This document shows, in pieces, positions 1 to 11,676 of a stretch of 64,000 nt of DNA. A program made the translations under genes and the position numbers. Origin of the DNA: Colias croceus (taxonomy: Eukaryota; Arthropoda; Insecta; Lepidoptera; Pieridae); NCBI RefSeq assembly GCF_905220415.1, contig NC_059545.1, positions 9,682,001 through 9,746,000 of the forward strand. Reading direction: 5' to 3'. The notes under the pieces were generated by a model. It worked only from the letters and a program-made list of their open reading frames with translations. It did not search any database and was not told the origin of the DNA. Numbering within the stretch: the stretch's first letter is position 1; every line of letters starts with the position of its first letter.

Positions 1-98
1 TCCTCTTCTCTACATTAAAAAATAACCTTTCGTAAAGAACTGATTGATAAGTTAAATATAACATATACAGAAGGTCATATTTCCTTTAATATTGTAAT

Positions 99-1247
99 CT
101 TAGATTACAAAATAAAAGACAGATGGAGCGTTGCCGAACTAAACCGAATAATTTATCGTCATTTTCAATAAAGCTATGTGTGCTGTCATTTCACCGCTGC
201 ACTGTACGTACACGGTGCTTCTGTGTGCGTGTAATGTTGCCAGATATTGAAAAATTTCCCAAATTTTTCCCCGACTACGGAAAAAAGAGGGTTATGTTTT
301 TCGAGTTTATGTATATGTATGTATAATATTTCTTTGACACGCCCTGCAGTATAAACCGTTGGACCGATTTTGAGTGGTGAGGTTTCACTGCAATGATCTG
401 AGTTATTATGTTAGTGGCGGTAGTGACGTAGGCTATATACATAAATGAGAAGTCAAGTTTTAATTTTTATTTAAATTCTTTTATTACATAAAGTACCTGC
501 CTACTAAAGTTATATATGGACAAAATAATTGTATTCAATTTTTTATTAAATAAATTACATAAAAAAAGTTTCAATATTAACTATAATAATTATATTATTT
601 TTTATTTTTCATAATATATGAATACGAATAGCGGTAGTTTTTAGTCGAGAATACGGGACATTTTATTTTCATCATATCCATCATGGAGTTCACATAAATT
701 AAATCGCTGGCGAAAACGACTATGACGTTTTTAAGCTTTATAAAAGTAACAAAATAATGTATTATGCTTATTAAAATAATCTAATAATTATCATGAACCT
801 TTAGTGCACTATACAAATAATCACATTCACGATCGAAAAATCCAACAGCATTACCCTGAAGATCCTTTAACCATTTTACCGTTTTACTAATAAAAATGGC
901 AAATTCATTTTCAAAATACTGGCAACATACGTTGAAGTTTTGTATTCCTTCATATCTGTAAAATTATTATTCGTATTAAAGAAATAAATCAGCCAAATAA
1001 TCTACAGAAAACCTGTGAAACGATGTTTTATCTTTTTTTTTGAGTTCGGGAACAAATTTTACAGCGTTTTATTATCACAAGACGGCATTTTTTTACTAAA
1101 ATTGCAAACCCTTTTTGACGTATTGCATGACACTATATGCGCTATAACACTGGTGCAGCGACGTATTTGTTTTTGATTTCGTATTTTCTTTGACAAGGGC
1201 GACGGGCGGTTGTCATGCTCCATCTGTACTTTATTTTGTAATCTAAG
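99..1247. mobile_element. 1149-bp TIR DNA transposon with 8-bp target duplication
   Basis: The ends are inverted copies of CTTAGATTACAAAATAAA, and similarity (ACAGATGGAGC and beyond) continues to about 40 bp. Both sides are flanked by a perfect 8-bp direct repeat ATTGTAAT (91-98 and 1248-1255). Eight-base duplications are typical of the hAT, P and Merlin superfamilies; the superfamily is not resolved. No transposase is visible, only AT-rich sequence, so it is a non-autonomous or decayed copy. Inner sequences near both ends (ACCGCTGCACTG near 191 and GGTGCAGCGAC near 1151) are also inverted relatives. The 67-aa frame at 123-326 is not convincing as a gene. Confidence 0.85.
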
Positions 1248-1654
1248 ATTGTAATACTAGACTTGGCTTAAATGTCATCTATAGTATATTAATAGAAAGT
1301 AGGTCGGTCAAGTTTCAAGCCTTGTTCATATAATGAGACAATTAGGAAAGTATCTTTAAAGTATGGCTAGTTGTATAAAATTTTATTTAAGAGGATTTAC
1401 CTTCAAATCCAAATTGACCTAAATTTCCTTCCATTTTGTAGGAATATAAAAGTATTTTGCATAATAATGAGTATTTTGTAAAATGAAAATGACTCTCAAT
1501 AAAACAACAATGTAAAGAGCATAGAGTAATAACCTATGTAACAAACCGAATATAATTTTTATCTGTTTCTTTATTCCGTCGAAGCCTTAACTAGTGAATA
1601 AATTTTTACAAAACTTTCACAAGTAGACAGCTTACATTTCAAGGATTATTGAAT

Positions 1655-1770
1655 TGAAACTTCTTTAGGAGGAATAAGGCGTCACGTCATGGAATAAGGC
1701 GACGATTTTGGAAAATTTGAACCTTGCCAAAAAAGTTTCATTTCTGACACGAGTGCTCCGCACTTTTTTA
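1655..1770 (+). repeat. GAAACTTCTTTA-type dispersed repeat, fragment
   Basis: Shares AAACTTCTTTAGG, a CACGTCATGGA segment and GGCGACGATTTTGG with the reverse-oriented copies at 13642-13790 and 22577-22693. Its class is unknown. The recurring GAAGTGAAACTTC half-palindrome suggests a MITE-like terminus. Confidence 0.6.
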
Positions 1771-2149
1771 TGAATCAGTAACTCTTATTAAAAAAATACA
1801 AGAGTTTTCTGAAAAAATATCTAAACGCGAAAGAAATCACTGACGTCAGCAAGTTTGAAATATGACGTAAAACGGATAAAATAACAATAACTTTATCTCC
1901 ATAATTAAATCTCATCCTTTGAATAAGCTAAGCCATTTGAGATGTGAATTATTCATGATTTTATTATCGGATTGTAAGAATATTATTAAATTTACTCAAA
2001 TTTAGTCTACCGTATTTGTGATGAGTTTTGAAACTGGAAATCCTTTAAATTCTTATCCAAATACACAACAAGGACGGTTTTGTTTTATGTGAAACTTGTT
2101 ATTTGTTATTGTTTATGTGAAACTTGTTATTTGTTAGTGTTATTTGTTT

Positions 2150-2385
2150 TTGAAATGAAACTTCTTTATATTTTATTTTTTTTTTAAATTTTATTAAAAA
2201 TTTAGTGTAACATTTTTTCGTTACGCGTGACATTTTTCCGTTACGCGCCATCTTTTTCTTATCCCTACCACGCGTGATTCGACGTATTTCTGTAAAGTTG
2301 CAAATAGTAAATTATTTTTATAAAAATAAGGTCATAAAGAAGTTTCACTTCTTACGTGTGTACACTAGTACACGCACACATTTTT
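2150..2385 (+). repeat. GAAGTGAAACTTC repeat with ACGCGTGACATTTTT modules
   Basis: One of three related copies (others at 15911-16090 and 61403-61602). Layout: GAAACTTCTTTAT, TTTAGTGTAACATTTTT, a small tandem block of GTTACGCGTGACATTTTT, CTTTTTCTTATCCCTA, then AAGAAGTTTCACTTCTTACG, and a palindromic ACACTAGTACACGCACACA followed by poly(T). Its ends are inverted GAAACTTC/GAAGTTTC motifs. It probably represents a non-autonomous DNA element; the open frame at 2274-2477 is part of the repeat. Confidence 0.7.
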
Positions 2386-3190
2386 TTTTCTTCAAAGTAA
2401 AAGATCAGCTAGCTTGTAAGATGTTAAATATCTGTTTAAGTTTTTTAAGTTTATTGTTCATCTTAATTGTCAAATAAGGGATTAGGTAATAAACCTAAAA
2501 AGGATTTAATAAACTGTTATTAGTGGTAGCGTCAAATGGTATTCTGAATGCAAGAGTTTTTAAATAATTTGTTTTGGAATACTTACGTGTTAATTCCGTG
2601 TCCTACATAAACAATTATAGAATGTAGCTTTATATCGGTGAACGAATTCTGAAAAAACGAATAAAATGTACTTATATTTTTTTAAGTCTTGCACTTTTAA
2701 AAACATAAAAATACTCTACATAATCGCTTTGTTTTATTTATATTGATGGTCTGTTAAATACCTATAAACCTGACGGTTTTTCATGTAACTGAAAGAATAG
2801 GACTAGAGTGCGTTAAATATTTGAATACCTCTTCTTTAGAAAGCCTAATAGAGTCGTAAATTTTTAATCGACAATGTTTTACAAAATTAAAAAATGTTTT
2901 TCTTGTTGTTTCTTGCAAGTTTGATAAATGAAAATGGTGAATTTTATAATAGTTGATATTTTTCTTCCACTTCAAAGCTACTCTGTCTACTTTATGAAAA
3001 CTTAACCGTTCTGAAACTTGTTCAAATCAACATAAAACTTTATTAAAATCGATCGTTTAGTAATAGTGACTTACAAACTTACAGAAAGTACAGTTATAAA
3101 GAATTTTAAAAAGTAGTTAGATTTTGCTTTTGATCAGGACAAAAAACTGATCAAAAGCTCAAAAAAGCATTAAAATAAATTAATCTATAT

Positions 3191-3540
3191 TTAAACCGAT
3201 TTATTTATTTCCAGGTAAGAATCACAAACATTATTGCTAGCCCAGTGGGTCAGGCAATGGAGTGTGAACCGCCTGTGCACACACCGCTGCCTGCGCGTGA
3301 CATAGTTCCGCGTTCTGTTGGGAAAACGCGTCTGTTGTGCAGTGGGTAAACGTTTAATTTTTCCTTTTGAAGTGAAACTTCGTAAGGCTCGTGAAGAATA
3401 AAACTTCAAGGTCGCGTCACAATATACAGATACATACAGTAAGGAAACTTCATACAAAATGTTCGAAATGGCTCCCCCCCCCCCATCAAGCGTGTTTACG
3501 AGGGTATTGAGGGGGATCGATAGTAGCGGGTGACACATCC
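3191..3540. repeat. GC-richer repeat fragment of the GAAGTGAAACTTC group
   Basis: Contains TTTTGAAGTGAAACTTCG and AAGGTCGCGTCAC, motifs shared with the copies at 13.7 and 22.6 kb, next to a C(10) run near 3475. The minus-strand 115-aa frame here has no recognisable domain and spans the repeat, so I do not call it a gene. A possibly related inverted stretch (GTTTCCTAACTGTATGTACG) occurs near 4500. Confidence 0.45.
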
Positions 3541-5003
3541 ACAGATTTTGAATATAGTATGGAAAAAAGTTTAAAGTGATATCAATTCACATCGATTGTT
3601 TCAGTTTGTAGCCCTTTCAATAAATATATTTGTAAATACCATATCTGACTACAAGTTAAAAAGAGACTATTTTTTAATTTCTGTAGATATAGCAGTATGA
3701 GTTTTAAATTATGTTGATTTCTATCAAAATGATAGCTACAAATAGTACCTATTAGGAGTCCAGTCTGTTTAAAGATCGCATCTATTTTTTACGCAATCTA
3801 GAAGAGCACGAAAATATAAAAAAAGGAAACCTTAAAAAATCTTGTTTAAATTATGTGCATAATTACGTAAATATTAGGGAAGAAAAAGATAGATATTATA
3901 ATTATTGTATTTTTATCGATACGTGGCGTCTCCACTTTGTCAAGCACTAAGCCTGTCAAACTATTTTCTTTTTCTTCCTAAAACAAAAAGGTAGAGGTTC
4001 TATGCTCGTATAATAATAATTTTAATTTATTTTTGCATATTTTGTGTTTTTTACTTAATTTAATTTAATTTATCGTTTTAAAAATAATTTAGTAGGTATA
4101 CCTACATACAAGTATTGTAAATTCTGGTTTAAAATAATTATTGAATATAATATGTATAATACAAATATCAAGCATTATAAATAATTTAGGTACATTAAAT
4201 AGCTTTCGGCGTCCATAACAAAACTAGATTTCGAAATATAGCACTGATAAAAACGTATTTACTTTTACAAGCTGTATTAATTCGGATTGTTTCTTCTTGT
4301 AAATTCATGTTTAGGCTACACCTTTTTTGTATTTTAACGGGTTTTAATCTCCAAATTACCACAAAATCAACTGTGAAAAAAAGCAAACAGAAATATACAG
4401 GCCGAATTGATAACCTTCTCCTTTATTTTTCAAGTCGGTTAAATATCAAAAAGTAACAGCCCTATAGCTATACGTCATAATTTCATGGGGGGGGCTTAGT
4501 TTCCTAACTGTATGTACGTAGTACATATCTGTCAACTGTGGTCGCGTCATGGCAATACGGTCACGTCATTGAGTAAGGGGCCGGTTCGTTGCTTTAGTTT
4601 AGGCTTAACAGAAAGACTTTCGCATAATTTAGTTTCATAGCGCAGCATTCCTTAGCAAAAGCGAATCTATCTGAATGAATAGAATAGAATAAACAATCCA
4701 CACAGACTAGATATTACAATACCTACATTATATGAAAAGTTCGCGGTTAAACGTAAACATTTGTTTCACATCAAAGACAGGGAGTTTATCCAAATTTACC
4801 ACAGTGAAATGAGGGCCCGCCCGAAATAGCCGACACATCACGATCGCTTACGAAAATAGCCGAGCGCAACGCACAGACGTAACGCTTGACCTTATTTCAT
4901 AAATGTTTTGAGTTCTATAGTTAGACATTACTTTGGGTACTGAGATGTACTTTTTTGCTTGTACTACACCAGGCACCTGTAAAAAGCAGATGGTAGATGT
5001 ATC
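3541..5003. other. Non-coding AT-rich DNA
   Basis: Nothing supportable as a gene. At 4395-4443 there is a minus-strand fragment of the repeat whose other copy begins at 21462 (CGAATTGATAACCTTCTCC read on +). At 4540-4600 there is a short GTCGCGTCATGGCAATACGG segment shared with the GAAGTGAAACTTC repeats. Confidence 0.5.
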
Positions 5004-5190
5004 TATACTTATAATATTACAAAGCTGAAGAGTTTGTTAAATTGGACGCGCTAATCTCAGGAACTACTGGTCCGATTTGAAAAATTCGTTCGGTGTTAGA
5101 TAGCCCATTTATTGAAGAAGGCTATAGGCTATATATCATTACGCTAAGACCAACAGGAGCGGAGCAATGCGGGTGAAACCAAGAAGCACA
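5004..5190 (-). repeat. Short dispersed repeat, family B
   Basis: Reverse copy of a lepidopteran short repeat whose + consensus starts near CGGTTTCACCCGCATTGCTC, runs through CTCCTGTTGGTCTTAGCG and GAGATTAGCGCGTTCAAAC, and ends at CTTTATAATATTAGTATAG. Further copies lie at 8325, 11453, 21091, 22468, 55158, 57224 and 60702. Likely a SINE- or RTE-tail-like element; class not proven. Confidence 0.75.
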
Positions 5191-5636
5191 GGTAGTGTAT
5201 TATAAATTTGTCTTGTATGAGCTAGTAATTAGCACGGAATTTTCCTGATTTGTAAGTCAGCGCTGTACAAAATTTATGATAATATTGATGATTTTGCTTA
5301 GTAAAACGGTTTTAATTAATTAAAATCAGCTTTACTGCAGCTTCACAAGCACTTCATTTCAATTAATCAGACATATAAATTTCACTACCCTGTAAGTTTT
5401 ATATTTGCATTTTGCAAAAGAACGTACCTAGCCTACAAGGTCTAATCTATCTATGCTAATAATTTATGAAAATGGGTTCATTCGCTTTTGCATGAAAACA
5501 AACACACAACACAATTTCGCAATCATAAGAAATGTATGAGTAGATTATTTGCTTTCATACGTATGATAAATGCGGTGTCTTCTCTTTGTTTTCATGATCA
5601 TGATATTTACCTACACCTTTTCTTGAACAAACTTAA

Positions 5637-5814
5637 GGCCGGTTGCAGAGCTTGACCGACCATCAGTTCGTACGTCAGTCGCGCTTGTCATATGTATGGA
5701 AATTCATAAAACCGTTCATAGCTAGACCGACCATACGCACGCGTATTGTCATGCGCATTAGTGTCATAGTCATACAATTACGCACTGATGGTCGGTCAAG
5801 CTCTGCAACCAGCC
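5637..5814. mobile_element. 178-bp PIF/Harbinger-like MITE with TAA duplication
   Basis: Foldback element with inverted ends GGCCGGTTGCAGAGCTTGAC / GTCAAGCTCTGCAACCAGCC, extending through CGACCATCAGT on both sides. TAA flanks it on both sides (5634-5636 and 5815-5817). GC-starting ends plus a TWA target are characteristic of PIF/Harbinger MITEs. An internal CATACG motif and the GACCGACCATACG segment repeat the arm. The 100-aa frame at 5643-5945 is the element itself and not a protein. Confidence 0.85.
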
Positions 5815-6227
5815 TAAGAACATCGAAAATTATATCAATCCAAGTAGGTATATTGTTAAAAAGAAAGCTTAAGTTGCACGATCCATTAATACAGCTTCGA
5901 TTTTTTACCTATCTCACAGTGGTTGCCCGGTATCATGCACAGTAATACTCATTTCATATTTTTACAGTATTATAATATTTCATGTTTTTTTTTATATTAA
6001 AGTGTAAAATAAATAAATAAGTATACAAACTTAAACCATTCAACTATCAAGAAATTTCATAATTATCCTCAACTTAGAACAATAATATAATTAATCATCA
6101 TCACAGTTCCCATAACATTTCCTGCTCAGTCACTCCTTTGAGGGCCAAGTTTAATTCCTCTAAGTTTTGTGTACTCACGCACTCCGCTGATCTCAAATCA
6201 AACGTTTGTTATGCTAGGATAATTCGT

Positions 6228-7012
6228 CATGGGCGTAGCGCCATGGGCTCAAGGTGGGGCAACTATAAAAAAATAATATGTAACTAGCAACTGTATGTAC
6301 CAAGTATGTACCCAAAGTTATATCCAGGTCTTCAAATGCCGGCGGCTGTACCGCCGGCATTTCCGAAGGCATTCGCGAAGGCACTCGCGAAGGCATTTGC
6401 GAAGGCATTCGCGAAGGCACTCGCGAAGGCATTTGCGAAGGCATTCGCGAAGGCATTTGCGATGGCATTCGCGAAGCCATTCGCGATGGCATTCGCGAAG
6501 GCATTTGCGATGGCATTCGCGAAGGCATTTGCGATGGCATTCGCGAAGGCATTTGCGAAGGCATTCGCGAAGGCATTGGCGAAGGCGAATAAGTATAAAG
6601 TAAAAAGTATCAGTGAGTTGTAGAACGTGTAAAACAACAAAAGTGAAATTGGATAAGTTAGTGGGGTAACTAATTGGGGTACTATACTCATTTTTCTTAC
6701 AGTTCATGTAACATAGAAACCTCAGCTATTTTCTTTTTTGTGTGTAATTCGTTATTCGAATTATTCTTATTCAAAACACCTTATTAGGTGTAATTTTTGA
6801 ACAATAGTTCACCTACCACACCACGAAATAGATCCAAAAATCTTCAGCCGTTTGGTCGCTGGACGTATGACACTTGTTAGGTGTTAGTCAGTCAAAAGAG
6901 TTAGTAGGTACTTACTTCAATTTTTAGATTTGGTTAGGTATCTACCTACCTTCCAGGTTAAAGCTAGAGTGAGGCAAGTGCCCCACCCTGCCCCACCGTG
7001 GCTACGCCCATG
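6228..7012. mobile_element. 785-bp TIR element with 8-bp target duplication, carrying a minisatellite
   Basis: Begins CATGGGCGTAGC and ends GCTACGCCCATG; similarity continues into GGTGGGGCA on both sides. A perfect 8-bp direct repeat TAATTCGT flanks it (6220-6227 and 7013-7020). Eight-base duplications and a CATG start fit the P or hAT superfamilies. It contains a 12-bp minisatellite (6355-6588) and no transposase. Confidence 0.87.
6355..6588. repeat. 12-bp minisatellite, about 19 units
   Basis: Tandem units of the form GAAGGCATTCGC with scattered variants (CACTCGC, CATTTGC, GATGGC). Because 12 is divisible by three, several frames stay open on both strands, giving low-complexity peptides such as AFAKAFAK, RRHSRRHL and PSRMPSQM. 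These are by-products of the repeat. The array sits inside the 785-bp transposable element. Confidence 0.95.
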
Positions 7013-7084
7013 TAATTCGTATATAATAATGCGTGTTTGTGTGCAAATCCTACTAATATTATAAACGCGAAATATATTAATGCG

Positions 7085-7286
7085 TGTCTTACTAATATTA
7101 TAAATGAAAAAATTTATATATGTGTTTGTTTATTTGATACTCCTTCACGCAAAAACTGCAGCTTTCATGAATTTTGGCACATACATAGAGGGTACTTAAC
7201 TTGATTCCGAAAATCCCACGAGAACGGGAACTATGCTGGTTTTCCTTTGACTACGCGGGCGAAACTGCTCGCGAAAAGCTAGTATT
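7085..7286 (+). repeat. Short dispersed repeat, family A
   Basis: Starts ACTAATATTATAAATG and ends near AAAAGCTAGTATT, with CCCACGAGAACGGGAACTATG inside. This is the first and a rather diverged copy of the commonest repeat family in the window (Lep1/Metulj-type; class not proven). Confidence 0.75.
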
Positions 7287-8324
7287 AATAATTTCATTTA
7301 TTTTTTATTCAATTAGACTTCTGCTAGATGCAGTTTTACATCGTCATAACATAGTTTTACCATAAGTAAGCATTTTCTACAGAAAAAATCGGCAACTCCA
7401 TAGTGCTCTTTTAAAATCATGTCAATTCTTAAACATGTTATTCACGTATTTCTGCTGTAAGTATTCCTGCAAAATTAAGTTGAAGCTAACAAACAAACAA
7501 AACAAACAGATTTTAACATAGATGGTATTAGTACTAAATACCCATAAGATTTATTTAAGTATAAATTTAATTTCTTCTCTTCTCTATATATAAAATTAGT
7601 TATTTCTCGTGACACAATTACCATACTCCTCCGAAACGTCTGGACGATTCGTATGAAATTTTGTGTTATAACATTACCATAATGCCTACTTTATATCCCT
7701 AAAATGACATAGCACAAGCGAAGCCGGGTTATCGTCTAGTACTTCATACATTATGTAACAATTGAACGATTACAATTTCGAACATTAACCATCTGAATAA
7801 TTCCAGATAATGCTTTCATGTTTTAGTAAATTATTCTTCGATATTAATCATATACCTATATTCAATTTAATTCTTTTTGGTTTCAGAGTGATTCTTAATA
7901 ATATAAAGTGAAAGTTTGTGAGTCTGATAAGTATGTATTTAATATATGCATAATAATACACAATTATTTATTACATTATTCAATAAGAAATTTGGGGAAG
8001 GACTCAATTTAACAGTGCACTATTATATTAACTACAAACTATACTAAGTATAAATACATTAATTATATACTAACTATAAATACATTAGCTATAAATATAC
8101 CACTCGTAAATTAATAATCATTTGGCATTTAACATCAATGAACCACAAAATGTTAATCTGTATTATGAAGATTCAATTGCTCTAAAATTATTCCATTTGT
8201 ATTAAAAAACGATTAAGCTTGTTATTTAGGGTTTATATTATGATACCCAGTGAAGACCAACAAAAAGATCTTGGTTTGGTAGCAAAAAGGATGACAAGAA
8301 AATCGGTCAGTGTTGTAGATAGAT
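7287..8324. other. AT-rich DNA, no gene
   Basis: Around 7565-7745 there is a diverged repeat related to families A/E (CTCGTGACACAATTACC, ending GCGAAGCCGGGTTATCG). Nothing else is recognisable. Confidence 0.5.
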
Positions 8325-8527
8325 ATCATACTAGTTGTGTAACGCGGTTTCACCCGCATTGCTCCGCTCCTGTTGGTCTTAGCGTGATGATATATATAGC
8401 CTTATAGCCTTCCTCGATAAATGGGCTATCTCACACAGAAATAATTTATCAAATCTGACCAGTATAGTTCTTGAGATTAGCGCGTTCAAACAAACAAACT
8501 CTTCAGCTTTATAATATTAGTATAGAT
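8325..8527 (+). repeat. Short dispersed repeat, family B
   Basis: Forward copy from CGCGGTTTCACCCGCATTG to CTTTATAATATTAGTATAG. The 62-aa frame at 8219-8407 runs into it and is not a gene. Confidence 0.8.
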
Positions 8528-9004
8528 AATATGAGTAGGTATAGATTATGCTCATCATGCCTCATACTTAACAAGTAAACCCGTATATTGCTTTAATTTT
8601 TGACCAATTTCGTTATCTTCAATTTTAGCATCAGGAAACATCTTAATGTTATAACTCAAGATCAAACTCTGTCCAAAACTGCTATTTATAACGAAATATA
8701 CAAACATGTCCAACTTTAAACAAGATTACGTGAAGTGAAGTTAATATGACGCTGAATCCTTAAAGATGAATGACCTTTCTCTATTTCAAAGTGATCTTCA
8801 TTTATAATGTACGCACGTGCTCGAATTTTGGATTTGTAAAGTGTCCTATATTGGTCAATGAATATTGTCATCTTGACATAAAGGAGAGTTAATAGGTTTA
8901 ATTTAAATTTCAATATTAACCTATTTCGGTCTGGGGTTAATATTATAGTACCAATATTCTAAATTTTGGGTAGGTTTTTCGTTTTCACTTCTATTTTCTA
9001 TAAT

Positions 9005-9226
9005 CCATACTAATATTATAAATGCGAAAGTAACTCTGTCTGTCTGTCTGTCTGTTACTCAATCACGCCTTAACTACTGAACCAATTTGCATGAAATTTG
9101 GTATAGAGATATTTTGATACCCGAGAAAGGACATAGGATAGGTTTTATCCCGGAAATCCCACGGGAATGGGAACTATGCGGGTTTCCTATGAATAGGCGG
9201 GCGAAGCCGCGGGCGGAAAGCTAGTT
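9005..9226 (+). repeat. Short dispersed repeat, family A
   Basis: Well-preserved copy from CCATACTAATATTATAAATG, with a CTGT microsatellite, to GGGCGAAGCCGCGGGCGG and AAAGCTAGTT. It faces an inverted copy at 9399-9607, giving a pair of about 210-bp arms separated by about 170 bp. Confidence 0.85.
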
Positions 9227-9398
9227 TTCTATATTCTAATAGTCACATATAAGTCTTCATACCGACCGTTATAATAAATCAATTATTTCTATAGCTCATG
9301 TGTTATAATGATTAATAACCTATATAAGATGTCGTAACTCGTTAGAATGTCTTTCTAAATGGCCTAATATGGGAGGACGTCATTTTATGTATATAATA

Positions 9399-9607
9399 CT
9401 AGCTTTCCGCCCGCGGCTTCGCCCGCGTTTTCAAAGAAAACCCGTTCCCGTAGGATTTCCGGGATAAAACCTATCCTATGTCCTTTCTCGGGTATCAAAA
9501 TATCTCTATACCAAATTTCATGCAAATTGGTTCAGTAGTTTAGGCGTGATTGAGTAACAGACAGACAGACAGACAGAGTTACTTTCGCATTTATAATATT
9601 AGTATGG
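9399..9607 (-). repeat. Short dispersed repeat, family A (inverted partner)
   Basis: Reverse copy, from TACTAGCTTTCCGCCCGCGG to TTTATAATATTAGTATGG, with ACAG repeats at the end corresponding to the CTGT tract of the forward copy at 9005-9226. High similarity over the whole length. Confidence 0.85.
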
Positions 9608-11452
9608 ATAACGTAATACTAGTTCGAATCCTTGTTGACTTTTTTTTTTTTTAATTATTTTTATTATTATTTTTTTTTAATTTACATTGATGCTATCATA
9701 AACTCATTCGAGTTTTTCTGTGCACCATAAGCCCACAAACCGCTACGTAATATGTTTTAATACTTATTGTTAGTTCTTAATCCTAATGATTGTAGGTACT
9801 TAGAAATTTGTACTTCTATAAAGAATAAAAACATGTGGCATTAACGTTAGAAACCTCTTATAACATTATTTGATTTTAATGGAAATAACAATGCCGTAAA
9901 TGAAAGTATAAGTAATTTTAAATTTTGAGCCATCCCGTTGGAAATATCATAATTCGTAACGTTTACGGTTCCACCTGAAGTTTGAAAGAAGCCATTAGGC
10001 TTCTATACCGGTAATTAGGAAGTTAATTAAAAAGCGCAACCAATAATAAAGCGACATACCTATATAACAGGACAAAAAGTTAATTCTACTTGAGCATCCA
10101 ATGACAGTTACAGGCGCTAACAAAATTAAATTTTTAATTATTTCCCAAGAAACTCAAGTACCCCGCAAATGAAGGTTCAGTGACACGTTTTAAACATCGT
10201 CTACTCAAGGAAAATGGTCCAATTCCGTTCCTTATTCCTCTGAATTTATTCCTAACTCAATATGTTATTTATTGCAACCTTTTGCAAATTCCCCTCTTAT
10301 ATTAGACCTGTTGCTTTGCCCATAAAACTTTCAACGTACCACAAAACATTGACTATTTTACGAGCTTGCTAAAATAGTCGCATATAAATATAAATATAAC
10401 GTAAACAATTGTGTGATATATGTTAGCGGTTACATAAATAATGTAATAATAAACATAGTTAATATACTTTTTAGTTTCCTTATATTTATAACGTATATAA
10501 TTCTGGAACAGAAGCGATTCATATGATTGATTTACCAAATGTATGAAAACTTAGTAAAATTGTAGCTTATAATATGAAAAATTAAGGATAAATGTAACAT
10601 ACATATTGCACATATTATGTACACGGATTTTTTACTGAATAACAGAACTGTAGATATCTTTTACATGAAAAACAATCGTAGGTAGATACTTATAGCTACG
10701 ACACGATTGTACTAAAATACATGGTACAAATAACACTAAGTATATGTTTCTTCATAAACCTGTAGAGCTATAACCTCTTACCTTTGACCTTTCTCACAAA
10801 CACGACATATTGTGATGAAAATTTCCTTCCATAAAAAGAAAATAAAAAAGGCTTTTTTTAATAAAAGCGCATTTAAGTGTAAGGATAAAGGCAGGGGAAG
10901 TAGAGGCTTTGTTTTATCGCAATAATCGATAAAAAAGGAAGGAAATAATACTTCAATGTTATTTAAGCACAGATAAAACCAAACCAAAAACCAAATAAAT
11001 AATTTATTTATTTTTTATTTATTTATTTATTTATTTATACAAAACCATTCCTACCATTACAGTTTACCCAATGCGATAGGGAGGTCAAATTTACAATACA
11101 ATTTTACAAAAAGAAAAAAAAAATTACATTAATTATTAAGATTATAATATACAACCGCTACAATTATGTTTGATATTCTAGTCAAATATTATAATGATTA
11201 ATACATAATATATAAAGCTGAATAATTCATATTTTTTAATAATGTCAAATTTAAAACATATTAAATTAAAAGTTAAAAACTAAATTTAATTCAAAAACGC
11301 AAAAAAAAATAAAATAAAATAAGACCATACCTACCAATATAAGTCAATTTATGGTCTTCTAGAAACAAGCTTGAAGTCTAAATTTCAAGCAAAACGTTCC
11401 ATAATTTTGTCAGAAGCTGTAGTTTTCGTAATATTATTGGGGTATATTTTAC
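9608..11452. other. AT-rich non-coding DNA
   Basis: No gene recognised. Near 11005-11040 there is a (TTTA)n tract next to ACAAAACCATTCCTACC. Read on the minus strand this looks like the (TAAA)n tail of a non-LTR retrotransposon 3' end, but no coding part is visible. Confidence 0.4.
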
Positions 11453-11676
11453 ACTAGCTGTGCCTTGTGGTTTTACCCACATTGCTCCACTCCTGTTGGT
11501 CTTAGCGTGATGATATATATATATATCATCACATAGAAGCCTATAGCCTTCGTCAATCTAACACCTAACTATCTAGGCTATCTAACACCCAAATAATTTT
11601 TCAAATCGAACCAGTAGTTCCTGAGATTAGCGCGTTCAAACAAACAAACACTTCAGCTTCATAATATTAAGTATAG
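11453..11676 (+). repeat. Short dispersed repeat, family B
   Basis: Forward copy with CCTGTTGGTCTTAGCGTGAT, an expanded TATATATATA segment and GAGATTAGCGCGTTCAAAC, ending CTTCATAATATTAAGTATAG. Confidence 0.8.

Larger units (their letters stand above)
1256..3190. other. Non-coding AT-rich stretch with repeat fragments
   Basis: No supportable gene. It holds a fragment of the GAAACTTCTTTA repeat family (about 1655-1770, containing GCGACGATTTTGG), a 28-bp tandem duplication (2083-2137) and a fuller copy of the related repeat at 2150-2385. The remainder is AT-rich without recognisable features. Confidence 0.6.

Noticed and set aside
4500..4600. Second end of a large element paired with 3410-3480
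   Set aside because: CAGATA...ACATACAG...GGAAAC similarity is inverted, but the neighbouring GTCGCGTCA motif is in direct orientation, so no consistent pair results.
6214..6707. Five overlapping open frames of 102-129 codons on both strands
   Set aside because: All are generated by the 12-bp minisatellite; peptides are low-complexity in every frame and start or stop outside at random.
11005..11440. Minus-strand LINE
   Set aside because: Only a (TAAA)n-like tail is present; no coding sequence or diagnostic 3' end strong enough to annotate as an element.
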